Shown here: positions 1 to 12,893 of the stretch, in pieces
How positions within the stretch are numbered: the first letter of the stretch is position 1
Layout: the number at the start of each line of letters is the position of its first letter
Source: Aquatica leii
Taxonomy: Eukaryota; Arthropoda; Insecta; Coleoptera; Lampyridae
DNA length: 64,000 bases
Assembly: GCA_035610365.1 (NCBI GenBank)
Contig: CM069432.1
Location: forward strand, 107,217,529-107,281,528
Direction: 5' to 3'
Notes under the pieces: model-generated
Database searches by the model: none
What the model was told of the DNA's origin: nothing
The model's input: the letters and a program-made list of their open reading frames with translations, nothing else
Made by a program: the position numbers and the translations under genes

Positions 1-1161
1 ATGTTTTTTTATTTGGTTTTATTAATTAAAGATCGCCTAAACTGATACATACTTACTCTTGTTAAAAAGTGAAACTTTTAATAGAGATTTGCTTATTACA
101 TGTGTAATGTTAACGGTGTACTAGTTTTGTAATACAAGGCAATTATTTTCTGAATCTTTTAACGTTATATCAGAAAAAATTTAAATTTTTGATAAAATAT
201 TGTCTCAGCCTGTGTTGTATTAGGCTATTTTGTATTTTATTTGTTTGAACTGAATTCACTTATAATAATTTTTTGTTTTTTAAACTACTTCTAAAGTAAC
301 ATACTAACTGAAAAATGTGAATACAAAAATTTATGTTAGGTGCATAGATATTTTCTTTTCATGAGGTATCGAATTTATGAGCGGAATAAAAAAAATACTC
401 TTTTATGTTTGTGCTAAAATTGTCATATTGGTTTCATATTTTAAATTATTTTGAGAATTCGCTCGCGAACTTTTAGAACGGATTTGGAATTTTCGTGACT
501 AATTTTTTGCTCATGTAATCCTACAGATTAACCCTTATGTTACTAAACATTTTTTTACTCATTAGTTACTAAGGTGGATGGGTATCCACTTCTAAAATAT
601 GTACGATTTGAGTCTAATTTAATACAAATTATCAGATATATTGTAACAATTATTAGTCCGCTTATGTATTTAATCTTTATCTATTAACATTTTAAAGGTT
701 AAATTACTTCGTCGTTTGCATGTTGCGGCGGTATAACAGTATGATCGTGTATGATCAAGTATAAATTCGATCGGCTTCTTACGGCAATTAGGCGAAGAAA
801 TATGTATGCTTCTAATAGAAGAACGCTCAACAAACTTCCATGCAATAGTACAATCTCTTTGAAATTATTGCGGTCTAGATAGATTTCTTTTTTCTTATGG
901 TGTTTAAAAAGTTATATCTGTTTGAAAGTCGAAGTGGATATCCAGGTATCCACTTAGTAGCATAAGGATTAAAGCATGTTCAGCTTTCGAAGTACTCACA
1001 TGGTTTTTATAAATAGTGTTTACACTGAAACTTTTTTTTCTAAATAACTTCCTTCTGACAACTGCTTGTCTGTTTTAAGATTTTATTTTCTTATAACGCC
1101 ATTACATTAATTCATTAATTAACGCCATTACGTCATTAATTTTCGAAGCTGTGTGAAGCAT
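1..1161. other. AT-rich non-coding stretch, probably Homer intron
   Basis: No reading frame here shows protein-family similarity. The sequence is A+T-rich with many short homopolymers. It lies upstream of the first recognisable Homer exon, so it is probably intronic; that is inference from the missing EVH1-coding exons. Confidence 0.5.
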
Positions 1162-1265
1162 TAGTGATGGCAACGGTGATGGGCAAATACTCGGTGGTGC
1201 AAATGAAAGATCCAGATGTTTAATCTTTTTTATATAATACATTAATAAACATGTTTTTATCGAAT

Positions 1266-1830
1266 CTACTATATGAAAATGGTATCTACAAGAACTTTAT
1301 GAGAAGACAACTTCAGAAAATTTGAACAAATTTTATAGTAGATGAATATAATTGGTTAGTCTTTGACAAAACAACGGATGGTATAGGAAGATCTTCAGCT
1401 AATGATAGTGAGTAAATTAAATATGATTGCTGGCTTATAAAGTGTTAAAAAAATAAGTAATGCAACTGTAACCAGATCTGGCACAGATGCACTTTTTGTA
1501 CTTTGGTCGGAAGAAAACAAAGAAGATAAAGTGTTAATCATTTATTCAGACGTTACTTTTTTTTACACTTTACATGTTTAGTTTACATCAAGGACACATC
1601 TGCAATATTTCACAGCAAGTTGACCAAATAATTAGCAACGTTAAAATAGTGTTTCTTAAAGTATCCTTGTGTGTAGAATTTTATAAAACCGAATGTGATT
1701 TATCGCTGCCACTACAACCTGTTCTAACTAAATGGGAAATATAGTTGACTGCTACTTTATTCTATGTAGACAACTGTTACGTTATGAATGGAACTACATC
1801 TTCTTTGGATAGGGAAGTTTAAAAAGAAAT
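1266..1830 (+). pseudogene. hAT-family transposase relic
   Basis: Translating across several stops and frame changes gives a chain of hAT transposase-like segments: a block ending in the core-like motif FDKTTDGIG near 1360-1395, then SGTDALFVLWSEENK near 1480-1520, then LQPVLTKWE near 1718-1735. The order and spacing fit the RNase H-like core of hAT transposases in which an acidic core motif is followed by an LxxLWP-type block and a TRW-like block. No intact frame remains, so it cannot make transposase. A terminus-like string tagtgatggcaa starts at 1162, resembling the end of the hAT element at 58423; the other end was not found. Confidence 0.6.
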
Positions 1831-3796
1831 TTAAAAAAATCTCCAATTGTTAAAGTACTTGAAACCTCGAAATATTTATATTTTTAATATTCAGAGTTCA
1901 TGTTACAGAACATAATGTGCGAGCTTTAACAAAACAATTAATTTGTTTATTTTTAATACTATCCTTGCATAACAACCGTAATTTGTAATATGAGTTTAAT
2001 AAGCTGAGTAAGCTAATGTCGGTTACTGTACAGAACAATTTATTCAAAACGATTAATTAGAAATATTAATATGAATTGTGGAACTTGTTATGTTTGAAAT
2101 ATGGAATCAAATTTTGAGTATAAGTTGGTAATAAGCTTATAAAACGGTAATGTTTAAAATCTGATTCAATAAAAACACGCGTTGTAACATAGAATAAATG
2201 CTACAAAGACTTGAGGGTTTTTGCAAACTTGTTTTTTCCGTAAAATACACAAGAAATACTTCTTCGGTAAGTGAAGTGCAGAAAATGAAGGTGGTATTAA
2301 AAAATGGAAGTTTAGAAAATACGCTCACAGAAATTATGCTAAAGCTAGTTAATGTTGGTTAATGTAACTTCCTCCAATTCTCTATCTGTTGTGCTTTATC
2401 ATTCTCACTTTGGGTCAACTGCTTTGCTGTTTCATTATCTTCTTTGGTGCTCTTTCTTCTACGTTCTTTTTCTTTATTACATAAATAATTAAATGTCTAA
2501 AGGTTAATTTTTGTATTATACGATACAAGACATATAATGAAGGTAGTAACTTCAGTTATTAATATATAGCTATAATGAGGGCCCATCATCAAAGCGTACT
2601 TTATACTTTAGCTTATTTTTACCTCAATATTTAAGGATCGGACGATTCACGACACGCAATTGCGTAAGCGTACTGTCCTATAAAGAAATAAAGTAAAAGA
2701 TTTTAGATCCACCAACATTCTAATTCTTTATTTCGGCAAAAGATTTTACAATTGGAGACTACTTATTATAGTAAATATCTGTTTTATTAAGAAAACTTAA
2801 TTGTCCAAATTATAAGCTTGGAAATAAGTAGATCGGGATGGATAAGTAAAACACTTGTTACTGCGACATTGAAATATCTGTTTATACACCAAGGGCGTAT
2901 TTATCCAGTAACGCCAGTAGTGCATACAATTCTATACTTTATATAAAATAAAAACTGAAAATGTTTATATTACAAGTATATCTAGTAGTTTAGAACAATA
3001 AGTAGTTTGAAGTTATTTACTTGTTAAATTAATTTTTGAATCGCATAGAACGTGCAAAAATTACTCAAATATATTGAAAAAAATGCACAAAAAGTAATAT
3101 CATTTTTGAGTATGTAATGAGAGGGCGTTATGAATCCATAACGCTCCGGTTGTTATGTATCTGAAAACAGTTAAAACGGATTCTGTCGGGACCGGTGCAA
3201 TATTCCGCATTACGCGAGTTTCCGCATTGTGAAATTTTAGTTAACTTATGAAAAAAAAATTTTTATTACGAACACTTTAAAATAAAACGTGTCTTGTTGT
3301 TTTATACATTTGCCTTTTCTCACAATAAAAATGTTTTGAATTTCTACTGTTTTTGTAATAACAAAAGAATTATTCGTGAACGCATAAACAAATTTCAAGT
3401 ACTACGTGAACCATATTATTTTTTATAAATAGTAAAAATTACAATGGTAGATTTATGAATTTTTTGTAAATGCGATGCAATTTACTTTTTATTTCCGCGT
3501 TATATAGGTTTCTGTGAGTATACATACAAGTAAATATACTCACTCGGAACCAAACAAAATTTCTGTTTTACAGAGGGTTCCCATTGGCAGGTTTACGTAA
3601 CTTGTATTCTAGGCATTATGAGTAAAAAAACTGGTGTGGTTACCACGCGACTTTCCTATAAGGAATGATGAAGAAATGTATTTGTATAAGGTTATGTTGT
3701 CATAAAACCACTTTGAAGTGATATGTTTGTATTAAAAACGATTAGTAAGTCCCCAATTAACCAGACATTTGTGCAACCGGCTATTTATTTTTTCTT
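1831..3796. other. Non-coding AT-rich stretch
   Basis: No gene recognised. Short open frames such as the one on the minus strand at 2137-2328 have no family features and look like chance. Confidence 0.5.
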
Positions 3797-4205
3797 AAAA
3801 AAATCGTCGCAGGCAGGATTCGAACCTAGATTATATAATGGAAATCACTTAAAATTATAAATTAAATATCTAATAAACTGTTAATGCTAGAAAAAAAATT
3901 ATTTGAATAAATTGTTAGGAAGAATTATCTTTATAAGAAACTGTAAAAATAATTCGAATAATTTACATTCGTACAAAACTATATAAGAAAAACTGTTCAA
4001 AATGGCGGATACACCTACGGTACCACGGTATCTTTATCAGATCTATCTTTGATAAAGCCGAGAGAATATAAAAATCCAGCTCTATACCAAATTTCAAGTT
4101 ACTAGGATTTTTGGTTCGAGAGTTATCGTGGGTACATCGTTACACACAGACACCCAAAATTTTTTGGTCTAAAATATTTTTTTCTGACTTAGGAGACCTT
4201 GAAAC
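3797..4205 (-). repeat. tRNA-related SINE-like repeat, copy 1
   Basis: On the minus strand the unit reads ggttcgaatcctgcctgcgacg followed by a T run. This matches a Pol III B box and tRNA T-arm sequence, so a tRNA-derived origin is likely. The rest of the unit (the block ending in actgttcaaaatggcggat, then a CA-rich tract) is shared with the copy at 4236 and, inverted, with 12045-12435. A clear A box was not identified. Confidence 0.55.
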
Positions 4206-4235
4206 GTAAACTTATGTAAAAAAATATTTTTTTTT

Positions 4236-4720
4236 AAATCGTCGCAGGCAGGATTCAAACCTAGATTATATAATGAAATTCACTTTAAGTTGTAAATTAA
4301 ATATCTAATAAACTGTTATTGATAGGAAAAAAATTTATTTGAATAAATTGTTAGGAACTATTGTCTCGATAAGAAACTATAAAAATAATTCGAATAATTT
4401 ACATTCGTACAATATTATATAAGAAAAACTGTTAAAAATGGCGGATACACCCACTTTCGGTTTCTTTATCAGACCCATCTTTTGATAGAACCGAGAGAAT
4501 ATGAAAAGCCAGCTCCATACCAAATTTCAAGTTACTAGGACTTTTGGTTCGAGAGTTATCGTTGGTACAACGTTACACACAGACACACACACACACACAG
4601 ACACCCAAAATTTTTTAGTCAAAAATACGTTTTTCTGATTCAGGAGACCTTAAAACGTAGAATTCTTCAAAAAAAAAATTTTGAAAAATTGCTATACTTT
4701 CCCTATAGGAAAGTAAAAAA
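4236..4720 (-). repeat. tRNA-related SINE-like repeat, copy 2
   Basis: This is a direct-orientation copy of the unit at 3797, about 440 bp downstream, with the same order: tRNA-like B-box end, AT-rich body, a block containing aaaatggcggatacacc, and a short (CA)n tract near 4580-4602. It ends close to a small palindrome around ctttccctataggaaag (4690-4708). The B box differs by one base from copy 1 (gtttgaatcc against gttcgaatcc). Confidence 0.55.
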
Positions 4721-7088
4721 CGAAGTAAAAAATAAATAATTTGAAGATACTATCCTTTTAAACATAAATGATATTAAAGTGTTATTACTCTTTTACCAGA
4801 CACCATTATTTAAACCATTCTTGCTCAAACTTAAAAAAACATGCTACGCGCGCATCCGCTACAAAAAATACAAAACCATAAATAACTGTTAAATCTACAT
4901 TATTACTAGTTTAATCAGTAATTACTAATTCAAATTTGATGTGCAAGTACCTACTATTTCTCGATTCAAAACCATTGAAAAAAAGTTTATACGCTCGCAA
5001 CATTCTGTTTATCAATAACCGCGGAACATTTTTAATAACGTTTCTGGATTCGGAATGAACAGATTGCTTTGATTTAGATTCCATGTTGGTAAATAACAGC
5101 TGAAACAATACAGAAAGTGAGTAATGTAGAATTCTTTATAAAAAAATAGTTATTGTTTATAGGATTAATACTGGAATTAAATACAAATTTTAAAGTAATG
5201 AATACAAAGTAGTAATTGATGTTGAGGTTATGCTACAAAGGATATACTTAAAAATGTTTACTTCAGCGCTCTCTACATTCGTTTTCTATTCTTGTTTGCT
5301 TTAAAAAACGCTGCTAAGTAGCTACAAACGCTTCTTGTAAAACTCGTTTACCATTTACTATTAGAGATGGGCAATCCAGGTTTGCAAGTGGATTCGGTTT
5401 TTTTGTTTCGATGTGGTTACGGATCCGTTGCATTGAATTTGGTCTCGCAAACCGAATCCTGCGATTCCATATTATATTTTCGATGTTGATCACTAATTCA
5501 ACAATTGTGTTTCGTGATGGAGGATCTAGGTCCGCAAGTAAATTCGATCCAATCCTACGGACCCGTTTTATCTTGACATTACATTTTTGATTTCGATCGC
5601 TCATTCAAAGCTAGCGATATAAATGTATTAATGTAATTATTGCATTAATATTTGTTTTTTTTTAATATTATAAAAGAATTTTTAACGACTATAAGTAGTT
5701 GATTACAGAGGTAAAAATAGCATTGCATATCACAAATTAGGTCAGACTATGTTCAAATTATATCAAATTCAAGTTGGCTTGTTTACAGAATGGTTTGTTT
5801 GCCATCGTCAAACAGGATATATTATAAACAAATATGAATCATTCATTCATCGTTATTATTGTATGTAACAGGCCGAATCCATAGCAATAAGCACCGAGCG
5901 AAACGGAATCTATAGCACAAGACGGATTCGATCCAACCCGATTCTCAAGTGGACTCGATCCGTTTGAACCAATCCCACACAACACTATTTGATACTACGT
6001 TCAGAATTAATGAAAATGTTTTTGTCATTATTAAATATTAAACAATTTGAGATCAGCTGGTCAAGAACTTGCAGCAAGTCGTTGTTAACTAAGTAAATGC
6101 GTTTCTGGTGCATTGACAGATAACAATAAGATTCAAGATTTTATTTTGAGATGGGAGATACTACTTTATTCTCTAAATGTCCATGTGATTTGCGAGATAA
6201 ACAGTTCAGAAATAGAAGTGATACAGAAACAAAGGTAGCTAAGTTGTTTGCTTGTAGAAACAGCAGGTTAAACAAAAGTGAAAGTTAAAAATCAATGTCT
6301 TTATCAAGGGATTTTTTATAATTTTTTTATTAATCTCAGAAAACAATTAAGTATTATACTTAAATGATTTGTCAGGGGCTTCAATTTACATATTATAGTG
6401 ATAAAGTAAATAAAAACGTTTGTTAAAACAACATTCTGTTAATACTTTAATGGAATATCAGATCAAGGAAAGTTTTTTTTCTGGGTATAATCTTCTGGCC
6501 TTCAGCAGGAACTTTTTACACGGGAACGCCAAAACATCAAAAATTGTTAGAAAGTTTTAAAATAAGTTTATGAAAAACTTTTAAAAATAATTTTACTGCA
6601 ATTAATAAAAAATACAGTTGTGGAATAGTTGATTTTTTTGGTACTATTTGTATATTTTATGTTTTAATTTTTATAGACTACTTGTATTCTTTTTTATGTT
6701 TAGACATTATGAAATACAAATTGCGCAATTTTAATTGTGCTTGAAAATAGAATGGACTTGTACACCTAAGCTTATATTTATGCACTAAAGCATCAGATCT
6801 ATTAGAAATGCTTCAGTGAATATTGTTATTCAACTGCATTTTAATTTACTCATTGAAAGTATTCTATCTATATTCGTTTTGATCCATAAAAATAATAAGT
6901 ATTTTGGTTACAGAAACTTAAAATTAACTTAAAACCATCCTGTTTGGATAATATAATTATAATAATTATGTCGAAATACAAATTTTATTACATGTAATAA
7001 TTTTATCTGCATGTGAAATTAATACAATTGTTTACTTGAAAGGTTATAACGTACTTTTACTTATAATGTATTTTTAATTTTTTATTAG
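4721..7088. other. Non-coding stretch upstream of Homer exon
   Basis: No coding sequence recognised. Around 5362-5990 there is a repeat-like block with recurring gattcg/cgaatcc words. Its edges (tagagatgggcaatcc, and ggattg on the opposite strand near 5970) look like weak inverted termini of an old hAT-type MITE, but no target duplication was found. Confidence 0.4.
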
Positions 7089-7273
7089 TTCTGCCAATGC
7101 CAAGAAGTGGGAAATAGAATTAGCAACGTTAAAAAGCAATAACGCACGACTGACAAGTGCACTTCAAGAAAGCACCGCTAATGTAGACGAGTGGAAACGA
7201 CAGCTTCATAGTTACAAGGAAGAAAATATGAGAATGAAAGCTAAATATCAATCTGATTTGGAGAACAGTAAAG
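7089..7273 (+). CDS. homer: Homer scaffold protein, internal coding exon
   Basis: The exon translates to a segment beginning SANAKKWEIELATLKSNNA and continuing through ALQESTANVDEWKRQL, the conserved block between the EVH1 domain and the C-terminal coiled coil of Homer. Homer is a postsynaptic adaptor that binds proline-rich motifs of metabotropic glutamate receptors, IP3 and ryanodine receptors and Shank. The acceptor is tttattag before 7089 and the donor is gtatgt at 7274. The exon ends in phase 1, and its last G pairs with the first two bases of the exon at 19398, so frame is kept across the 12.1-kb intron. The EVH1 domain itself is not in the window. No stop or frameshift is seen, so this looks like a functional host gene. 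Confidence 0.93.
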
Positions 7274-9780
7274 GTATGTTACAAAACGACTCTTGAATCT
7301 TTTTGAATAGAAAATTTGAGCATAATTTCATCCTACGCGTACATCTAATTTTACGCGCTGCCTATTTTAATTGTACTATTTACTGAATCATAAAACAACT
7401 TTGAATAGTTTATTAAAGTACTTAAGAAAATATTTTTTAATAATATTATGGAGACTTTGATTCTAAATAGTAAATTACATTTTTATTCTCACATCTACCA
7501 CAGATGGGTTAAACAAAACATAAAATTATTTGTTTCTAATCAGGATAGCACTGAATGCTACATTTAGTTATGTATTCCATGAATGAAATATAATGGTGAA
7601 AGATTACATATAATATATTTGTTTCCATAAGATTGCTAGGAAATCTTGAAACCTCTGAATGGTGGGGTTTAAGATTATGAAATACGCATCTCACGGTGAA
7701 TAGTTCACGGTCGTTTTATATTAAGGACTATTCAAATCATACAATAGGAATCGATATTTTGTATTCTACTATTACAATCAATATTTATACTTTATATAAA
7801 ACGTTTCCCCAAATCTATGAAACTAATAGGTATTCCATATTATGGTTTTTGAATATTAAGTTCGTTAGTGCTTTGCTAAGCTACTTTTATAAAACCAATA
7901 TTTTATTCGCATGATTATCCGTTTCGGTGCACTCCTAAAGGTTATTAAAGAATATTATGTTTCGCTACAAGGAAAACTACACAAGTGTAGAATGGCGAAA
8001 TTGCTTTACTTTAAATCTAACACTGGAAACATACATTCCTTTACAGTTTATTAATCATGATTACCCAACGCTTGTGTATATTAAACACGTGGCGTATTCC
8101 AACTACATTGCTTATCCTCATTACTTCTATCTAATTGTTTCCGCTGAAGTGAAAAGGGGTATGTATGTAACAAAGTAAGCGAGAGTATTGATGTTCTTAA
8201 ACGAATTGATTGAATAATCTTTAAAAAATGACTTTTTCTAAAATAGTCGAAACAGGAGAGACGCTTTGGTCGTTGCACGAGAAAACGTCATTTGAAAATA
8301 TAAACAAATTTTGATTAACACGAACAAAATGTATTATCAAACCGTTGCGAAGCGCATAAATGTTATCATGTTTTGTAGTTTTGATCTAAATATACACTTT
8401 ACAAGTATTATTTATTCATTTTATTAATAATTAAAGTAAGTGCTTATAAACTACATCTAAATTATCTAATAAGGGTAACTTGAAACCCGTTTTTAACTTT
8501 ACGGGCGCAGATTAATTTTTCTTGAAAATTACCACATATACAGAACAGATGATGTATGTATCATGACATATCAAAAAATAAAAAAGTAACAACTATTTTG
8601 CGTAAGTTATTTTAAGCTAATAGCATTCACCAGATGTCGTTTACGCGCCGGTTAACTTGAAACTCGTGTAGATTTGTACGAATTAACTTGCACACATACA
8701 AAATACATAACGTATAACATATTAAAAAAAATGTCAGATTGAACATTTACTTAACTAAAAAAAAGTAAGCAAAGTTGATTCATTACTCAGCACAATAGGG
8801 CTTTTGGTTATTTGGACCCGGTCGATAGTAGTAGGATCTGATTCGCACAATACATGTACTGATACCGGTTTAATTTCTAAATTTATTATCTCAGTGTTCT
8901 CCAGTAAATGCATTACCATTCTTTTCTACCTCACTGGCGTCATCTTTTATGCAACATACTTTGAATTTTGAACATAACTTGAAATACATTATGTACCGGT
9001 TATGAATCGATTGAAATGACGATCCAGAGATCATGTATCCGGTACATGGATTAGTTCCATAACTATAAGTTAACGAACTCGGATGCGATATAGGCATGAT
9101 ATATGTATCAACGATTTCGAACGCTCTCAGTACATACCGTTATGGAGCGCTTCAATTAACGAAAACCCCTAATGTGTATAGTACATCGACGCAAACGTTC
9201 CGAGCACAGCGCACCTTCTTAATTTTAAATAAATTTGTTTCTGGTAGATGACCAGGTTTGTAGACCGACTGAAAGGAGGTCTGCAAATGGTCGAGTGCGG
9301 CAAAAAGAAGTTGTGATATGTATTTTTCATAGTATTTTTTCTATTTCGCATGCATTACTCTAAAATTTTTAATAAATAAAAATAAAAAAATTGCTTTAGT
9401 ATTTTTTTGGCATTTGACAACTCATATTTCAAAGTGTTAGCTTCTGAATTCAATAAAGAAGTTTGTGAAAATAGAATCTGAAAGTATGAGTTGTACTCCA
9501 CCCGAAGTAAAAAAATTAGCAAATAAAGCTTTACATAATTTGATGCCAACAAAATCTCATCCGAAATAGGTAAAAGAATATAAGGACTAATTAATCTATT
9601 TGTAGAGGTGACAATTGCATCGCTACAATTAAAATTTATAATCACTGTATGTACAGTCAATAAATTCATCATGTATAAGATTTTATTAAAAGTTTGTTCA
9701 TTTTGTTCTAATTTATAAAGTAATATTTAATAAATATCGAAATTAACTGTAACGTAAGGAAATAGTATATTATATATCAA

Positions 9781-9837
9781 GGTTGAGAAGTGCATCATTA
9801 TAACCTAAGCGCGCAGGTTATAATGAACTTCTCAACC
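9781..9837. repeat. Hairpin-forming inverted repeat
   Basis: The left arm ggttgagaagt..cattataacct pairs with the right arm aggttataatg..acttctcaacc around an aagcgcgc loop, with a small bulge in the left arm. It marks the left edge of the repeat that recurs at 12602. Confidence 0.7.
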
Positions 9838-10110
9838 GTGGTATATATACAATTTTTTCCACTACTAGAATTATTAAAACCATTCTACATGTTACTAAAT
9901 CAAATTTAAAATTTAAGATATCAATTTTAAATTAAAAATCAAGTCAGTGATTCTGACAGTTGTCATTAGTTTAATAGAATTAATTTTGACGTAATTCTTA
10001 ATAGGATTTAAAATACAAAAATAAACAGATAACGTAAGTTTTTATTGCTAAAGTTGTTTAAATTGTTTAAAAACATTATTATTTTAAGCATTGATTATAT
10101 CTAAAACATA
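9811..10110 (+). repeat. Dispersed repeat, copy 1 (pair with 12602-12893)
   Basis: Shares with 12602-12893 the order aggttataat, a tatatacaat block, catgttactaaatcaaattt, a gacagtt block, ttttgacgtaatt, and aacagataacgtaagt. Both copies have the same orientation. No coding potential is visible. The family is not recognised. Confidence 0.65.
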
Positions 10111-10693
10111 TTTAATTCAATAATATTCCAATTTAATTAAGCGCGAACTTAAAAAAACTTACTTTTTAAAATCAAATTAATTTATTAATTGAATGATTCG
10201 AAAATTTAAATTAGCATTAAATTAAATTTCTTGCTCTTGGTACGCAGTTTTGTAAACTTTTTTTATTTGAAACCTTTGTAGTATTATGAGAAAATGTAAA
10301 TATGTTCATTATTAACTACTACTACTAGTTAATAATGAAATATTATTTACCTGTGCTTAAAAAAGGACAACTTTACGACCTACTATTATACGTAATAATG
10401 CAAACGTATACAACTAATAGTGAAAAAAAGTATTTGCGAGTATTTACGTCTTGTAGGTCGAGGTGAAGTTCATACTCGCAAAATAGGACTTTTTGAACTA
10501 GTGATACAAATAACTATTAAAAAACATTTAAATAGGTCTAAAGTGATGACAGATTAACGTTTTCATAATAATTGTAACTTTTTTATAATTAATTCATCTC
10601 ATCATGCATGTTTTATTAAAAAATTGTATATTACCCATTATTAAAATAAAAAAATCAAGTTAATGAAAGATTTAAAAAAATAAAATAATATGC
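10111..10693. other. Non-coding AT-rich stretch
   Basis: Nothing coding was seen. A small near-palindrome ttaactactactactagttaa lies around 10312-10332. Confidence 0.4.
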
Positions 10694-12044
10694 CAGTGGC
10701 GGCTGGTTCATAAGGGCTCTAGGGAGCGAGCCCTCCAAAAGTTTATTAAAACAAAAAAAACTACAAACTATTATGAATTAAAATATTTAAAGATATGTAT
10801 AGGATATATAAATATAAATACTTTTTATTACTCTAAAACATTAATTTAATATGGTCGTCATTCACAGCAACGTATGTTAAATAGGTAATTTCTTTATGTT
10901 GGGGCTACAATTATTTGAGCTCATGGCTATATATGTAGCAGAGCATTCTAGCGTGACGTTGCGACGCCCACTACGAGATTTTATATGCAGTTTTAACATG
11001 CAAATGGGCTCTCGCGTTTGTGGCCCGCGATGGTTTCAATTCAGTAATCATGAAGCGGTCAGAGTTGCACGACGTATTGTAAGTGAAACGGTATATTTTT
11101 CGTACGTAATATTCGAAGGTTGTCGCTGAAGGTTGAAAATATTTCTCAGACAGCTATAAAAATAACGCATTACAGTTTTATCTAAAAGAAAAAAATTAAG
11201 TTGATCATAACATATCCGTTTAATCATACTAGATAATACTAGTATTTTTGAACGTCTACACATATTCAAATAATGTTATTTTACGATTATTGTTAATCAG
11301 CAATGAATGTCAGAAAAATCGTCGTTTAGTAGCTTTATTAATATCAAATCTCAATTCACACAAAAATCAGTGGTTCCCGATTGAAAGTAGTAAATTAAAG
11401 AAAAAACGCAATTATTGTCGCTTTATTAGCAAAATGCACATTTTTTCATTTATTCAGAAAACAAATTTAAAATGCGTTTTTCCGGTCTTTAATAGGGCTG
11501 CCATTTTTAAAATTACAAAACCGAGATAAATAGGCTTCAAACCCCCAAATTTTTAAACTGCAAACCCGGACCATTTTTTAAATTATTATAATGTAAATTT
11601 AATCATGGCAAATTTAAACTATTTAGTACAATGTAAGATTATACGTCAAAAAATTTTCTTAAACACAGTTAAAAAGTGTGTGTGTGTGTGTATTATTTTT
11701 GTATTCATTATTAACAATACACAAATCTATCATGTACGTCCATGAAAAGCAAATATTAAATTCTATACCAGAAACCTTTCCAGAATCGATTTTTTATAAG
11801 AAATGTAAAAATGGTAAATACATATAATTATTATGATTCTGAAATTACAATAACTATTTTAAAATCTGTAAAAATCGACACGTCTAAATTCCTTGTATCA
11901 AAACCAATAGTTAGCATTAGTATTCTCTTCATAAATTACTACAGACTAAACCAAAAAAAGGTTGAAATAAAATCTCTTGGAAGACCAAGTCTAAATTTTG
12001 AATTAAATCAAGCAGATAAAACTGCAAAACATAGTTTTTACTTT

Positions 12045-12153
12045 TTTTATAAAGAAAGTATAGCGATCGTAAGTTTTTTCAAATTTTTTTTTGCATAATT
12101 TTACGTTTCAGGGTCTCCTGAGTCAGAAAAATGTATTTTTGACAAAAAAAATT

Positions 12154-12244
<91 letters not shown>

Positions 12245-12435
12245 TGTGTGTGTGTGTATCCGCCATTTTGAACAGTTTCTCTTATATAATTTTGTAATGT
12301 AAATTATTCTTAACAATTTATTCAAATAAAAAATGTTTCTAACATTAACAGTTTATTACATATTTGATTTATAGTTTAAAGTGAATTCCATATATAATCT
12401 ACGTTCGAATCCTGCCTGTGGCGATTTTTTTTTAA
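12045..12435 (+). repeat. tRNA-related SINE-like repeat, copy 3 (opposite orientation)
   Basis: This is a reverse-orientation copy of the units at 3797 and 4236. It contains gccattttgaacagtttctc and ends with gttcgaatcctgcctgtggcg plus a T run, so the tRNA-like B box is on the + strand here. It contains the long (GT)n/(GC GT)n tract in place of the short CA tract of copy 2. Confidence 0.55.
12155..12257. repeat. (GT)n / (TGCG)n microsatellite
   Basis: An uninterrupted GT tract changes to a gtgc-repeating tract from about 12201 to 12245 and returns to GT. The open frames over it on both strands are artefacts of the repeat. Confidence 0.95.
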
Positions 12436-12601
12436 TTCCATATTTTGAAGGGAAAGCTAGATACGTTAAAAATAACAATTTTTTCTATATTCTTTTAACT
12501 TTTTGAAAAATGTAGCCTACCCTAAGCCCGACCTCACGAGCGGCCACTGTATAATACAAACTCATTTAGAGTTTTTATAAAGAATTAATGGAAAAAATTA
12601 A

Positions 12602-12893
12602 CTTGAAGTAGCACAGGTTATAATCATTTTCTCTGCTGTGGTCTATATACAATGTTTTCTTTTACTAGAATTATTTAAACATTTTTACATGTTACTAAAT
12701 CAAATTTAAAATTTAAGATATTCGTTTTAAATTAAAAATTAAGTGTTTTGTATTATGATTGTGACAGTTGAATTTTGACGTAATTCGTAATTGTGATTTA
12801 CAATACAAATATAAACAGATAACGTAAGTATTTTTGGTAAAGTTGCTAAAATTGTATGAAAACATTAGTACTTTGACCATTGATTATTATCTA
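12602..12893 (+). repeat. Dispersed repeat, copy 2
   Basis: Partner of 9811-10110. It lacks the perfect hairpin at its left edge (acaggttataatcattttctc), so the terminal palindrome has decayed here. Confidence 0.65.

Larger units (their letters stand above)
10694..12549. mobile_element. Old non-autonomous hAT-like element
   Basis: The left terminus cagtggcggctggttcat and the reverse complement of the right terminus (cagtggccgctcgtgagg) are similar, as expected for hAT-type inverted termini. The flanks taatatgc and tataatac are only loosely alike, so any 8-bp target duplication has decayed. No transposase was recognised inside. The SINE-like copy at 12045-12435 sits near the right end and must be a later insertion. 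Confidence 0.5.

Noticed and set aside
3800..3830. Genuine tRNA gene
   Set aside because: Only the B-box/T-arm part fits; no acceptor stem or anticodon arm could be assembled, and the same unit is repeated.
5362..5995. hAT-type MITE
   Set aside because: The termini are only weakly inverted and the flanks show no duplication, so it was left as a note under the non-coding stretch.
7696..8178. Two plus-strand frames in the Homer intron
   Set aside because: AT-biased composition, no motifs, no splice context; probably chance.
12091..12325. Frames with long CVCVCV or THTHTH runs
   Set aside because: Artefacts of the (GT)n tract on the two strands.
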